From NCBI GenBank assembly GCA_026392045.1, contig JAPLCU010000035.1:1-50744 (forward strand): DNA of 50,744 nt. The letters run 5' to 3'. Origin of the DNA: Armatimonadota bacterium. GTDB lineage: Bacteria > Armatimonadota > UBA5829. Position 1 is the stretch's first letter; each line of letters begins with the position of its first letter. The translations under genes were made by a program, and so were the position numbers. The notes beneath the pieces are model-generated. The model was not told where the DNA came from. It did not search any database and saw nothing but the letters and a program-made list of their open reading frames with translations. Below are positions 32,354-39,816 of the stretch, one piece after another.

Positions 32354-33780
32354 TCAATCGGCGATTGTGTATGAGCGACGATATGGCGGTTGCGCCAGCG
32401 CCCCATCTGGAACCAGACAATCATCAGAATTCCAGACATAATAGTGGACAAACTCATTGCCGCCCAAGCGCCTTTTGCGCCATAATTGAGATAGATTGCC
32501 AGAAACCATGCGAGAGGCAAGCGGACGGCATAGTTGGTAACCAGCGTAATAATTGCCGGCATCATATTATCTCCAGCGCCCTGCAAAGCTCCTCGAAGCA
32601 CCATGTTTGCGGCTAGAAACGGCTCCGAAATCGCATTGAGACGCAAATACCAAACAACAGATGTCACCACAGATGCGTCGCGAGTGAAAGCATGGGCGAG
32701 CTGGGCCGGAACCACAAGGAAAACTATACCGAAAGCCGACATGATCAAGACAGCATGCAGAGTTGCAATCCATGCGCTGCGGGTTGCTCGGTCGGGTTTG
32801 CCCGCGCCCAGGTTCTGCCCAATCAATGGAGTGGCAGCCTGGCTATACGCCATTCCAGGCATGAACGAAAGCGACTCGATTCTCATACCCACCGTGAGCG
32901 CCGCCTGAACATTGGTAATTATGACCGCACCGCCTGGCAGGAAAGATAAGAATTTTATAAATATCGTGTAAGCAAACGTCCATGCAAAGTTTGTCAGCAT
33001 GGCGGGCCAACCGATCTGAAATATCTTGCGCATAAGCCCTGTATGAGGCGTGAAGTGCAATATAGAATCGCGAAGGACAGATCTCTTCAGAAACCACAGC
33101 GTGACCCCTACGGCAAAAACTCTGGATATGCCGGTCGCCCAGGCAGCTCCTTGTATTCCCATTTGGGGGAACGGCCCCGGCCCGATTATCAGCAGCCAAT
33201 CCAGCAGAGTATTCACACCAATAATCACCGCGCCCGCATAGAGTGCGCTTTTCATGTCGCCGGCGCTTCGCAACGCCGTCAGCGCTATCATATAGATAAA
33301 AGTGGGAGCAGCAAAGTAGCTGATAATCGCAACATAATCGGCTGCAAGCGGGGATACAGCGCCTGTCGTACCAATAAACTTTACCAGCGGAAGCGCCCAA
33401 ACAATCAAAGGTATCGCAGATAGGCCGCCGATAATTGCCGAAAGCAGCAAAGATTGCCTGGCGGCTTCATTTGCGTCACTATTCTTTTCAGCGCCGAGGA
33501 ATTGGCTAACCAGTGCGCCCGTGCCTGCTGCGAGGCCCATAACCATAGAAAACTGCATCATCAGCGCGGCCCCGCCAACCCCAGCAGCAGCAAGAGGGTC
33601 CTGAGAATGAGGCAGCATACCAAGAAAAATGCCATTGATGACATTGTAAGCATTAAGAATAAGGGTGTTTACTACGGTAGGCCAGGCGATATGCCAAACG
33701 GCGCTCGAAATCCGCCCGGAGACAATCATCTCGATGGAATCACTGCGGGTCTTGGGTGAAATGGGATTGGCGCTGCTCAT
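32350..33780 (-). CDS. MATE-family efflux protein
   Basis: Cation-coupled multidrug and toxin exporter, 476 residues with 12 predicted helices in two homologous halves. The family opening is WPTVVNTLILNAYNVINGIFLGML, and later landmarks are GLAAGTGALVSQFLGA, TALRSAGDMKSALYAG and MVLRGALQGAGDNMMPA. No good ribosome site precedes the ATG 33780. Substrate cannot be inferred. Convergent with the MFS gene. Confidence 0.88.
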   Translation of the reverse strand: MSSANPISPKTRSDSIEMIVSGRISSAVWHIAWPTVVNTLILNAYNVINGIFLGMLPHSQDPLAAAGVGGAALMMQFSMVMGLAAGTGALVSQFLGAEKNSDANEAARQSLLLSAIIGGLSAIPLIVWALPLVKFIGTTGAVSPLAADYVAIISYFAAPTFIYMIALTALRSAGDMKSALYAGAVIIGVNTLLDWLLIIGPGPFPQMGIQGAAWATGISRVFAVGVTLWFLKRSVLRDSILHFTPHTGLMRKIFQIGWPAMLTNFAWTFAYTIFIKFLSFLPGGAVIITNVQAALTVGMRIESLSFMPGMAYSQAATPLIGQNLGAGKPDRATRSAWIATLHAVLIMSAFGIVFLVVPAQLAHAFTRDASVVTSVVWYLRLNAISEPFLAANMVLRGALQGAGDNMMPAIITLVTNYAVRLPLAWFLAIYLNYGAKGAWAAMSLSTIMSGILMIVWFQMGRWRNRHIVAHTQSPID

Positions 33781-34002
33781 AGTCTAATTCTATACTTGCA
33801 GGAGGTCTGAGTCAAATAGGTGATGGGTGCTGGGTGTTGGGTGATGGGTGTTGGGTGTTGGGTGCTGGGTGTTGGGGAGGGCGAAGCTCCCGCTGAGCCT
33901 CGGTGTTTCGGGATTTGAATGGAGCCGCAGGCGGAATGGAAATCCCGAAACCTCCCATTCGTTGTTCGGGAAACCCTTTTCCCGAAACCTCCGAACCTAT
34001 CC
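33781..34002. repeat. Low-complexity GGGTGTTGGGTG run and palindromes
   Basis: A minisatellite-like GATGGGTGTTGGGTGCTGGG stretch (about 33820-33877) is followed by a TTTCGGGATTTGAATGGAGC...CGAAAC unit (33906-33952) and a TCGGGAAACCCTTTTCCCGA palindrome (about 33966-33986). No gene. Confidence 0.7.
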
Positions 34003-34746
34003 CTACCTCTGCGCCATAGAAAACAGCGCATCGCCAAGGCCGACGTTTGCCTTCACGTTCTTGTATTTCACGCTGCCGAGCTCATTGTTTTTGCCATCAT
34101 ACATCGTGCACATGGTAGCAATCGGAAGCTTGCCTGCGAGGGTTTCAAAGTCGGAATAGACCATTCTCACCCGCATTTCGCCGCTGCCTCGGTATTTCTC
34201 GCGTTTTAAGACTTTTAGGGTGGCGGGGTCGATCCACACCATATCGTGGCGTTTATCGGCGCCGCCTGCTTTGGGGTCAAATTTAAGTTTCAGGCTATTC
34301 TTTGCGCTCGATACCACGCTAACGTTGTTATCCGTCCAAAGCTTGCTTGTGAGGAACCCGAGGTCGAGGGAGTCCTGACGCTTGCCGGGGGCTTCTTTGA
34401 CGTTTTCTTTCTTGCGAATCATCGCGGCAAGAATCAGCTTTTCGCAGCCTTTTTGTATGTATGCGGCGCGAATTCCCTTTGCATAGCCGTCATATCTGAT
34501 CATGTCCGGCTTCTTATACTGAATAATCGCCTTTTCGAGCTTGAGAATATCGCTGTAGCCCTCACCCATGCCTGACACATTTTTCTTGTTTGCCTCGGTA
34601 ATCACCATATCGGCCTTGAAGTCCTTAAGGCTTGCTTCGGCTGCTTTAACTTTCTTCAGAATGTCCGCCGAGCTCACCGCCCATGCAGACGAAGCGAGCA
34701 TGCCCAGTGCAAGTGCGATTGCGACTCCTATAGATAATTTCTTCAT
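34003..34746 (-). CDS. LolA-like outer-membrane lipoprotein-sorting protein
   Basis: 247 residues with a clean signal peptide (MKKLSIGVAIALALGMLASS, cleavage at AWA-V). The mature part resembles LolA/LolB-type beta cups: ILKKVKAAEASLKDFKADM, QYKKPDMIRYDG, SLKLKFDPKAGG, MVWIDPATLKVLKREKY and VRMVYSDFETLAGKLPIATM. Such proteins carry lipoproteins or lipids through the periplasm, which supports a two-membrane envelope. It is divergent from the arginine operon promoter. Confidence 0.8.
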   Translation of the reverse strand: MKKLSIGVAIALALGMLASSAWAVSSADILKKVKAAEASLKDFKADMVITEANKKNVSGMGEGYSDILKLEKAIIQYKKPDMIRYDGYAKGIRAAYIQKGCEKLILAAMIRKKENVKEAPGKRQDSLDLGFLTSKLWTDNNVSVVSSAKNSLKLKFDPKAGGADKRHDMVWIDPATLKVLKREKYRGSGEMRVRMVYSDFETLAGKLPIATMCTMYDGKNNELGSVKYKNVKANVGLGDALFSMAQR

Positions 34747-34840
34747 ATCAAAAGGCTCCTTTGAGTAGTTACATATTATAATAGACTCCTGCGAGAGCCT
34801 GATATTGACCGCTATTCATGATAGACGTTTCGATAAATGT

Positions 34841-34869
34841 TGACAAGTTGGCCGATTTGCTGCTAAAAT
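34841..34869 (+). promoter_or_regulatory. Promoter of the arginine operon leader
   Basis: TTGACA (34841-34846), 17-nt spacer, TAAAAT (34864-34869). Transcription would start at about 34876, just before the leader peptide. Confidence 0.82.
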
Positions 34870-34898
34870 CACGGTAATCAACCATAATAAGGATAGAT

Positions 34899-35015
34899 AT
34901 GAGCGCATTATTGATTACAGATATTCATACCGGCCCAATAGCAACCCCGAAACGTCGTTTTGGGCGTCGCGAGCGTTCGCGCCTGCCGTGGCCGGGGATG
35001 ATGCGTCTAGTTTAA
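34899..35015 (+). CDS. Arg-rich leader peptide (candidate arginine attenuator)
   Basis: 38 codons with AAGGA 5 nt upstream. The product starts MSALLITDIHTGPIATPK and continues RRFGRRERSR, then LPWPGMMRLV. Seven of 38 residues are Arg, six of them within codons 19-28. It lies between a strong promoter and a terminator and 170 nt before argB. This matches the design of amino-acid-biosynthesis leader peptides, where scarce charged tRNA stalls the ribosome. Not a known annotated peptide to me. Confidence 0.7.
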   Translation: MSALLITDIHTGPIATPKRRFGRRERSRLPWPGMMRLV

Positions 35016-35067
35016 GTATTATCCGAACATGCAGTTTGAAGCCGCGGCACACTTTCCGCGGCTTTTT
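34930..35067 (+). promoter_or_regulatory. Alternative RNA pairings of the arg leader
   Basis: Protector: CCGGCC (34930-34935) with GGCCGG (34990-34995). Antiterminator: TGCCGTGGC (34984-34992) with GCCGCGGCA (35041-35049), 9 bp with one G-U. Terminator: AAGCCGCGG (35039-35047) with CCGCGGCTT (35056-35064). The three are mutually exclusive in the order needed for attenuation. Confidence 0.65.
35039..35067 (+). terminator. Leader terminator before argB
   Basis: 9-bp GC-rich stem AAGCCGCGG/CCGCGGCTT with an 8-nt loop, running into TTTTT. It comes 24 nt after the leader peptide stop. Confidence 0.88.
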
Positions 35068-35184
35068 GTATTAAAGGCACAAGAGGTTGATATGCGGAGC
35101 CCAGCATCCTGAGCCATCCTGAGGCTCTCGAAGGACGAAGGGTGCGGCAAATATCAACTAAGCTCTCGATTAAAGGGGACCCAA

Positions 35185-36036
35185 ATGAATTACACAAGTG
35201 AACAGGCCAATATACTCGTCCATGCGCTGCCGTATATTCAGAAATACTACGGCAAGACCATCGTGATCAAATACGGCGGCAACGCTATGATAGACGAAAA
35301 ACTTAAGATGAGCGTGGTGCGGGATGTCGTTTTGATGCATTATGTCGGCATGAAGCCGATTCTGGTGCACGGCGGCGGACCGGAAATCAGCGCTATGATG
35401 AAAAAAATGGGCAAGGAGCCTGAGTTTATCAATGGTAAACGGGTAACTGATGCTGAGACCATGGATATAGTCGAAATGGCGCTCGCAGGCAAGGTCAACA
35501 AGGGCATTGTGAGCATAATCAACATCCTCGGCGGCAAAGCCGTCGGCTTATCGGGCAAGGACGCCAACCTGATAGTCGCCGAGAAGACAGAAGAGGATTT
35601 GGGGTTCGTCGGCAAGGTCAAGAAGATCAACCCGGAGATTCTGACCGATCTCCTGGAGCACAGCTATATACCGGTGGTGTCGAGCGTGGCGATAGGCGAA
35701 AACGGCGAGAGCTTCAACGTAAACGCAGACCACATCGCAGGCGAGATAGCCGCAGAGCTCAAAGCCGCCAAGCTGATTATGATGACGGATGTGCCAGGCA
35801 TTTACTCGGATTTCAGCAATAAATCGACATTTATTTCAGAACTCACGGTGTCCGACGCGAAGAAGATGATCGAAACCAGGCAGATCGACAAAGGGATGAT
35901 TCCCAAGGTGGAGGCCTGCATGACAGCGCTGTCCGGCGCAGTCGAACGCACCCACATAATAGACGGCACAATGCCGCACTCGCTTTTGATGGAGATTTTT
36001 ACGGATACGGGCATTGGGACGATGATAGTGCCCTGA
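35185..36036 (+). CDS. argB: Acetylglutamate kinase
   Basis: Second step of arginine synthesis: phosphorylates N-acetylglutamate. 283 residues, amino-acid kinase fold: TIVIKYGGNAMID (ATP-binding Lys), LVHGGGPEISAMMKK, GLSGKDANLI, VNADHIAGEIAAEL and LMTDVPGI. AAAGGGGACC precedes ATG 35185. The N-terminal helix and length resemble forms that can be arginine-sensitive. First structural gene after the attenuator-like leader. Confidence 0.97.
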   Translation: MNYTSEQANILVHALPYIQKYYGKTIVIKYGGNAMIDEKLKMSVVRDVVLMHYVGMKPILVHGGGPEISAMMKKMGKEPEFINGKRVTDAETMDIVEMALAGKVNKGIVSIINILGGKAVGLSGKDANLIVAEKTEEDLGFVGKVKKINPEILTDLLEHSYIPVVSSVAIGENGESFNVNADHIAGEIAAELKAAKLIMMTDVPGIYSDFSNKSTFISELTVSDAKKMIETRQIDKGMIPKVEACMTALSGAVERTHIIDGTMPHSLLMEIFTDTGIGTMIVP

Positions 36037-36238
36037 CGGGCAAGTTGGCGGTTGGCAGTGGACGGTTGACGGTTGGGGATGTGTGATCGTCCGGGGAATC
36101 TGTCCCCGGACGGGCGTCTCGCGGAAGTCTATTCCGCCACTGAGGTACCGGAGTAGAGCTGAGAGAAAGTGAATCCGGTGGTTTTTGGGGAAAGGGTTTC
36201 CCGAAAGAACTCAATAACAAGATTACGAGGATGGAAGA
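36037..36238. repeat. Gap with TCCGGGGAATCTGTCCCCGG repeat
   Basis: GGTTGGCGGTTGGC word run (36045-36075), a CCGGGGAATCTGTCCCCGG palindrome (36092-36110), a GGAAGTCTATTCCGCC word and a TTTCCCGAAA word (about 36190-36206). No gene. Confidence 0.6.
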
Positions 36239-36784
36239 ATGACGTATCACGAGTACTTGCGCAAATATAGAGCAGATATGCAGGATACGCCCATCAATAT
36301 CGAGCTTGAGCATGCTTATTGGCGGATTGGTTGGTTGCGGCTAGAGCGGATCGAAGAACTGGCCACGCAAATGATGGAAGAGAGTTACGACGATCCTTCC
36401 TTGGTCAAAATTGCTGCTGGACTTGCGGATTCCAATAGCGTAGACAAGCTGTTTGAACGCGCAATGGAGGGCATTGGACAGCATTTGTTAACAGAAGAGG
36501 AAGCTGCGAAGCGTGTTGCCGGTCACATAGCAACAGATATATTGACCCGTGCTTTATCACCAGAAGATGGAGCGAGTCTACTGATACAAGTCAGGCAAAG
36601 CATACAATACATTGACAGTAATAACTTCGTGCAATTTCCAGATTGGCTTGATGGGTGGTGTTATTGGGAAGACGCAATCGAGGATCACGTCATCACAGAC
36701 AAGATACGCCTAGGAATAGTTGAGGATGCCAGACAGCTAATCGAAGAGCTAGACAAAGAGTTCCAAGATAACAAGACTTCCTGA
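36239..36784 (+). CDS. Hypothetical cytoplasmic protein
   Basis: Not recognised. 181 residues, acidic and helical, no signal or membrane segment. A conserved-looking start (HEYLRKYRADMQ) is followed by an ELEHAYWRIGWLRLERIEELA helix and a C-terminal FPDWLDGWCYWEDAIEDH. GATGGAAGA lies before ATG 36239. It opens the accessory block that separates argB from argD. Codon use is less GC-rich than the arg genes. Confidence 0.6.
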   Translation: MTYHEYLRKYRADMQDTPINIELEHAYWRIGWLRLERIEELATQMMEESYDDPSLVKIAAGLADSNSVDKLFERAMEGIGQHLLTEEEAAKRVAGHIATDILTRALSPEDGASLLIQVRQSIQYIDSNNFVQFPDWLDGWCYWEDAIEDHVITDKIRLGIVEDARQLIEELDKEFQDNKTS

Positions 36785-36843
36785 AACAACTTCCTATTGA
36801 TACTTTGCAGAGAGCTGATTGTTGACGGCCGATAGCTAAAGAG

Positions 36844-36862
36844 TTGAATCGCGGATTCCGCG
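36844..36862. repeat. Inverted-repeat edge of GxxExxY unit 1
   Basis: TTGAATCGCGGATTCCGCG. Its inverse partner may be at about 37989-38007 (CGCGTAATCCGCGATTCAA). The same sequence edges unit 2. Confidence 0.6.
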
Positions 36863-36904
36863 GAATGAACGGATGTCGCGGAAGATTAGGTTGAGGAGAT
36901 ACGT

Positions 36905-37309
36905 ATGGACAGCGTGGTATCCGAAAAAGGCTATGACTTTGGAAAGGACACTTCCGGAATTATCGGAGCGGCAATCGAAACGCACAAAGAACTTGGGGCG
37001 GGTTTTCAGGAAGTGGTTTATCAAAGAGCTTTGGCTCTTGAGCTGGAAGCGGCTGGAATTGAGTTTACTCGTGAAGTCAACGTGCCCGTGTTTTACAAAG
37101 GCAAGCACATCGATACCAGGCGGGTTGATTTTGTGATCGGCGACTGTATTGTGGAGATAAAGGCAAGGAAAGAACTCCTTGCTGAAGATTTTATCCAGAC
37201 GCTTTCTTATCTTAGAGCATCGGGGTATAAAGTTGCGTTGCTGCTCAATTTTGGAGCACAAAAGCTGGAAATCAAACGTTTTGCTAATGATCGGGCGCAT
37301 AGCGAGTAG
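36905..37309 (+). CDS. GxxExxY-family protein, copy 1
   Basis: 134 residues of the GxxExxY family, probably a PD-(D/E)XK-like fold of unknown role. The name motif is in GAGFQEVVYQRAL; later VNVPVFYKG, VDFVIGDCIVEIKARKELL (the D...ExK pattern) and QTLSYLRASGYKVALLLNFG follow. ATG 36905 has GAGGAG upstream. It is almost identical to the gene at 38103, and its 3' end is present again as a fragment near 39710. Confidence 0.85.
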   Translation: MDSVVSEKGYDFGKDTSGIIGAAIETHKELGAGFQEVVYQRALALELEAAGIEFTREVNVPVFYKGKHIDTRRVDFVIGDCIVEIKARKELLAEDFIQTLSYLRASGYKVALLLNFGAQKLEIKRFANDRAHSE

Positions 37310-37382
37310 ATTAGTTGAATCGCGGAAGGGAACTGGCGCTTCGTCGGCAGCTTTCGCGAAACACAGAAAGAGAGTGCTTAAT

Positions 37383-37871
37383 ATGAGGCCTGGATTTGAA
37401 GAAAACAAGCTGGATCAAGCATTAACTATATTCTATGGGCATCCGCAAATTGTTCGTATTCTCGCAATAGTTACAGAAAGCGTGATTGTTGGCGGTATTG
37501 TTTCATCAACGTTCTCTTTACATAAAGAGGATATAGCATTATGGGTCATTAATGGGGTTTCTTTATTATTGTTGCTCTGGTTCCATCACAGCAACATTAA
37601 CAAATCTCCTATGGCGATTAGCATTAAAGAGGATAGAGTCTCATTATATTGGCTTTGGAAATACCGAGATATTTCTATTCATGATATCTTATCTGTTGAA
37701 ATTATTACTGTCAGACCTTCAATATTGTGGGGTGGACGAGAATATAGAAGGATTACTTATAACATCGAGGAGAAGAACCAATTCTTTACAATTGTCTCTG
37801 CCTATCAGAACTATGATAGCCTGGCGCAAATACTTTCTGATGCGGCTGATAAATGGAAGCCGAAATATTAG
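37383..37871 (+). CDS. Hypothetical membrane protein with PH-like C-terminal domain
   Basis: 162 residues. Two transmembrane helices (about 26-46 and 53-70, IALWVINGVSLLLLLWF), then a soluble part with ISIKEDRVSLYWLWKYRDISIHDI and VEIITVRPSILWGGREYRRITY that looks like a bacterial PH-type fold. AAGAGAG precedes the ATG at 37383. AT-rich compared with the arg genes, consistent with transfer. Function unknown. Confidence 0.65.
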   Translation: MRPGFEENKLDQALTIFYGHPQIVRILAIVTESVIVGGIVSSTFSLHKEDIALWVINGVSLLLLLWFHHSNINKSPMAISIKEDRVSLYWLWKYRDISIHDILSVEIITVRPSILWGGREYRRITYNIEEKNQFFTIVSAYQNYDSLAQILSDAADKWKPKY

Positions 37872-37983
37872 AGTTGGATTTCGGCTTGACCGGGAATCCA
37901 GGACTCCCTCGCCCTTTAATGGAGAGGGCTGGGGTGAGGGTAAAGGCCTTTGATCTCATGGATAAGGCAAAGCGTCAATCCTT

Positions 37984-38057
37984 GCATTTCGCGTAATCCG
38001 CGATTCAATGGACGGGCGGTTTCGGGATGTGCTAAGTAGTTGAATCGCGGATTACGC
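37984..38057. repeat. Facing inverted repeats between GxxExxY units
   Basis: CGCGTAATCCGCGATTCAA (37989-38007) and TTGAATCGCGGATTACGCG (38039-38057) are exact reverse complements, 31 bp apart. They may be the right edge of unit 1 and the left edge of unit 2. Confidence 0.7.
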
Positions 38058-38102
38058 GGATGCTATCGGATTTCGCGGAAGCTAGAGGCGAGGGATATTC
38101 GA

Positions 38103-38504
38103 ATGAGTGTTACGTCCGAAAAAGGCTATGACTTTGGAAAGGACACTTCCGGAATTATCGGAGCGGCAATCGAAACGCACAAAGAACTTGGAGCGGGTTT
38201 CCAGGAAGTCGTGTATCAAAGAGCTTTGGCTCTTGAGCTGGAAGCAGCTGGAATTGAGTTCACCCGTGAAGTCAACGTGCCCGTGTTTTACAAAGGCAAG
38301 CACATCGATACCAGGCGGGTTGATTTTGTGATCGGCGACTGTATTGTGGAGATAAAGGCAAGGAAAGAGCTGTTGCCTGAAGATCTTATACAGACGCTTT
38401 CTTATCTTAGAGCATCGGGGTATAAAGTTGCGTTGCTGCTCAATTTTGGAGCCCAAAAGCTGGAAATCAAACGTTTTGCAAACGATCGGGCGCATCGCGA
38501 GTAG
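38103..38504 (+). CDS. GxxExxY-family protein, copy 2
   Basis: 133 residues, nearly the same as the protein at 36905. It starts MSVTSEKGYDFGKDTSG and differs at only a few internal positions (such as LLPEDLIQ for LLAEDFIQ and HRE for HSE at the end). The unit is edged by TTGAATCGCGGATTACGCG on the left and CGCGAAATCCGCGATTCAA (38536-38554) on the right, one mismatch from perfect inverted repeats. No transposase is present. Role unknown. Confidence 0.85.
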   Translation: MSVTSEKGYDFGKDTSGIIGAAIETHKELGAGFQEVVYQRALALELEAAGIEFTREVNVPVFYKGKHIDTRRVDFVIGDCIVEIKARKELLPEDLIQTLSYLRASGYKVALLLNFGAQKLEIKRFANDRAHRE

Positions 38505-38535
38505 GCTATCCTACTCCGCGTCATCCGTTCCATTT

Positions 38536-38554
38536 CGCGAAATCCGCGATTCAA
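38536..38554. repeat. Right inverted-repeat edge of GxxExxY unit 2
   Basis: CGCGAAATCCGCGATTCAA, one mismatch from the reverse complement of the left edge at 38039-38057. Confidence 0.7.
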
Positions 38555-38622
38555 TGGATATGCGGTTTCGGGAAAAGGGGTTTCCCGAGAGAACGGAAAG
38601 CTGATTACTATAGGAGAATATT

Positions 38623-38997
38623 ATGACACTGAGACACAATTTTGTGATGGGTATTTCCGCCATTGTTGCAGGATTGGCAGGTTGGTACATTGTGCATGGC
38701 CTTTTGGGCGGTGACAGCGCAGTGAGTGTGTTAGTCTCTTTAACTTCAACTGCGAGTTCCTTCGCCTTTGTCGGCGGCTTACTGAGAAACGCTCAAGGTT
38801 TATGCACCGGGCTAAGCCTGTCAGCTACATTCTCTTATCTTAATCTGTTCCATTGCTACGCCGACCATTTGTTGTCCTGGAAGCTAAAATGGATGGCTGC
38901 TATGTTGATGGCACCAATAATGTGTTACATTGCGGGGCGGCTGTTACACAAACCATTGGCGACCCCTTTGCGTCGACTGTGGCACAGATTGTCGTAA
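38623..38997 (+). CDS. Hypothetical membrane protein
   Basis: Not recognised. 124 residues with three to four predicted helices (about 7-27, 34-57, 66-80, 85-108), a Cys/His-containing loop (LNLFHCYADHLLSWK) and a basic C-terminus (LRRLWHRLS). AGGAG precedes ATG 38623. It lies in the accessory block inside the arginine operon. Confidence 0.6.
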   Translation: MTLRHNFVMGISAIVAGLAGWYIVHGLLGGDSAVSVLVSLTSTASSFAFVGGLLRNAQGLCTGLSLSATFSYLNLFHCYADHLLSWKLKWMAAMLMAPIMCYIAGRLLHKPLATPLRRLWHRLS

Positions 38998-39138
38998 GCG
39001 TGCCCGTTTCGTCCGGCGGTTTCGGAAAAAGGGGTTTCCCGCAACAACTTAAATAGCTTGAAGAACTGAAAGTGAAGACCGTCGAAGGATGTGGACGGTG
39101 ATGCGCTTCGTCATTCCGAACGCAGAGAGGAATCTGCT

Positions 39139-39665
39139 TTGAATATTAAGCGAAGGCTTATAGCAATTGTTCTAATGGGCGTGGTCCTTATATCGGCAGT
39201 GTTGGCGCTACCGAGGATTGGCGCTTTTCGCCGGCTGATGCTTATGTTGCAGGGTAAGAAGACCGTGGAGGATCGGCTGCGTCAATATGGCCCGGATGCC
39301 AGGTTGAGGTTGGATGGTTTCTTCAAATTCTGAATCCGAATAGCCTTTATCATTTGTCGATGCGGTTGGATTATCCAAACGCATTTGACCAGGCGATGGC
39401 GAAAGCCGACGGCAGGACAAAGCTCGGCAGCGACATAATGATTCACGGCGACCGGGTATCCATTGGCTGTGTGGCTGTCGGTGATCAGGCTTCTGAAGAC
39501 CTGTTTGTGCTTGCGGCGGATATAGGGATGAGCAATGTGGAAGTCACCGTCGCTCCCTATGATTTCCGGAGTAAGCAGCGCGGAAGTGTTGCAGGGGACA
39601 TGCCGAAGTGGGCTGGAGGTCTTTACGACGATATTGAAAAGAAGATGGTAGAACTGCAGCAATAG
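39139..39665 (+). pseudogene. L,D-transpeptidase family gene broken by an internal deletion
   Basis: The first part (from TTG 39139: anchor LIAIVLMGVVLISAVLALP, then TVEDRLRQYGPDARLRLDGFFK) stops in a TGA at 39331. The rest continues in another frame from about 39322 (LQILNPNSLYHLSMRLDYPN) through DGRTKLGSDIMIHGDRVSIGCVAVGDQA, which holds the catalytic His and Cys, and NVEVTVAPYDFR. Relatives of this YafK/ErfK-like family have a stretch of several dozen residues between these two parts, so a deletion with frameshift is the simplest reading. A sequencing error alone would not explain the missing middle. Confidence 0.75.
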
Positions 39666-39707
39666 GCGATTCAATGGATGGGCGTTTCGGGAAAAGGGTT
39701 TCCCGAA

Positions 39708-39799
39708 AGAAATCAAACGTTTTGCTAATGATAAGGCGCATCGCGAGTAGGCTATCCTATTCCGCGTCATCCGTTCCATTTCGCGTAATCCGCGATTCA
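39708..39799 (+). pseudogene. 3' fragment of a GxxExxY unit
   Basis: AAATCAAACGTTTTGCTAAT and the following bases encode the family's last residues (KRFANDKAHRE, stop). The right inverted-repeat edge follows (CGCGTAATCCGCGATTCA). The rest of the unit is replaced by a TCGGGAAAAGGGTTTCCCGA repeat. Confidence 0.75.
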
Positions 39800-39816
39800 G
39801 AAAACAGGAGAATATT

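Noticed and set aside
36034-36036. UGA stops of argB, argD and argF as evidence for a changed genetic code
   Set aside because: All three proteins end at their normal family length, and Trp is encoded by TGG throughout.
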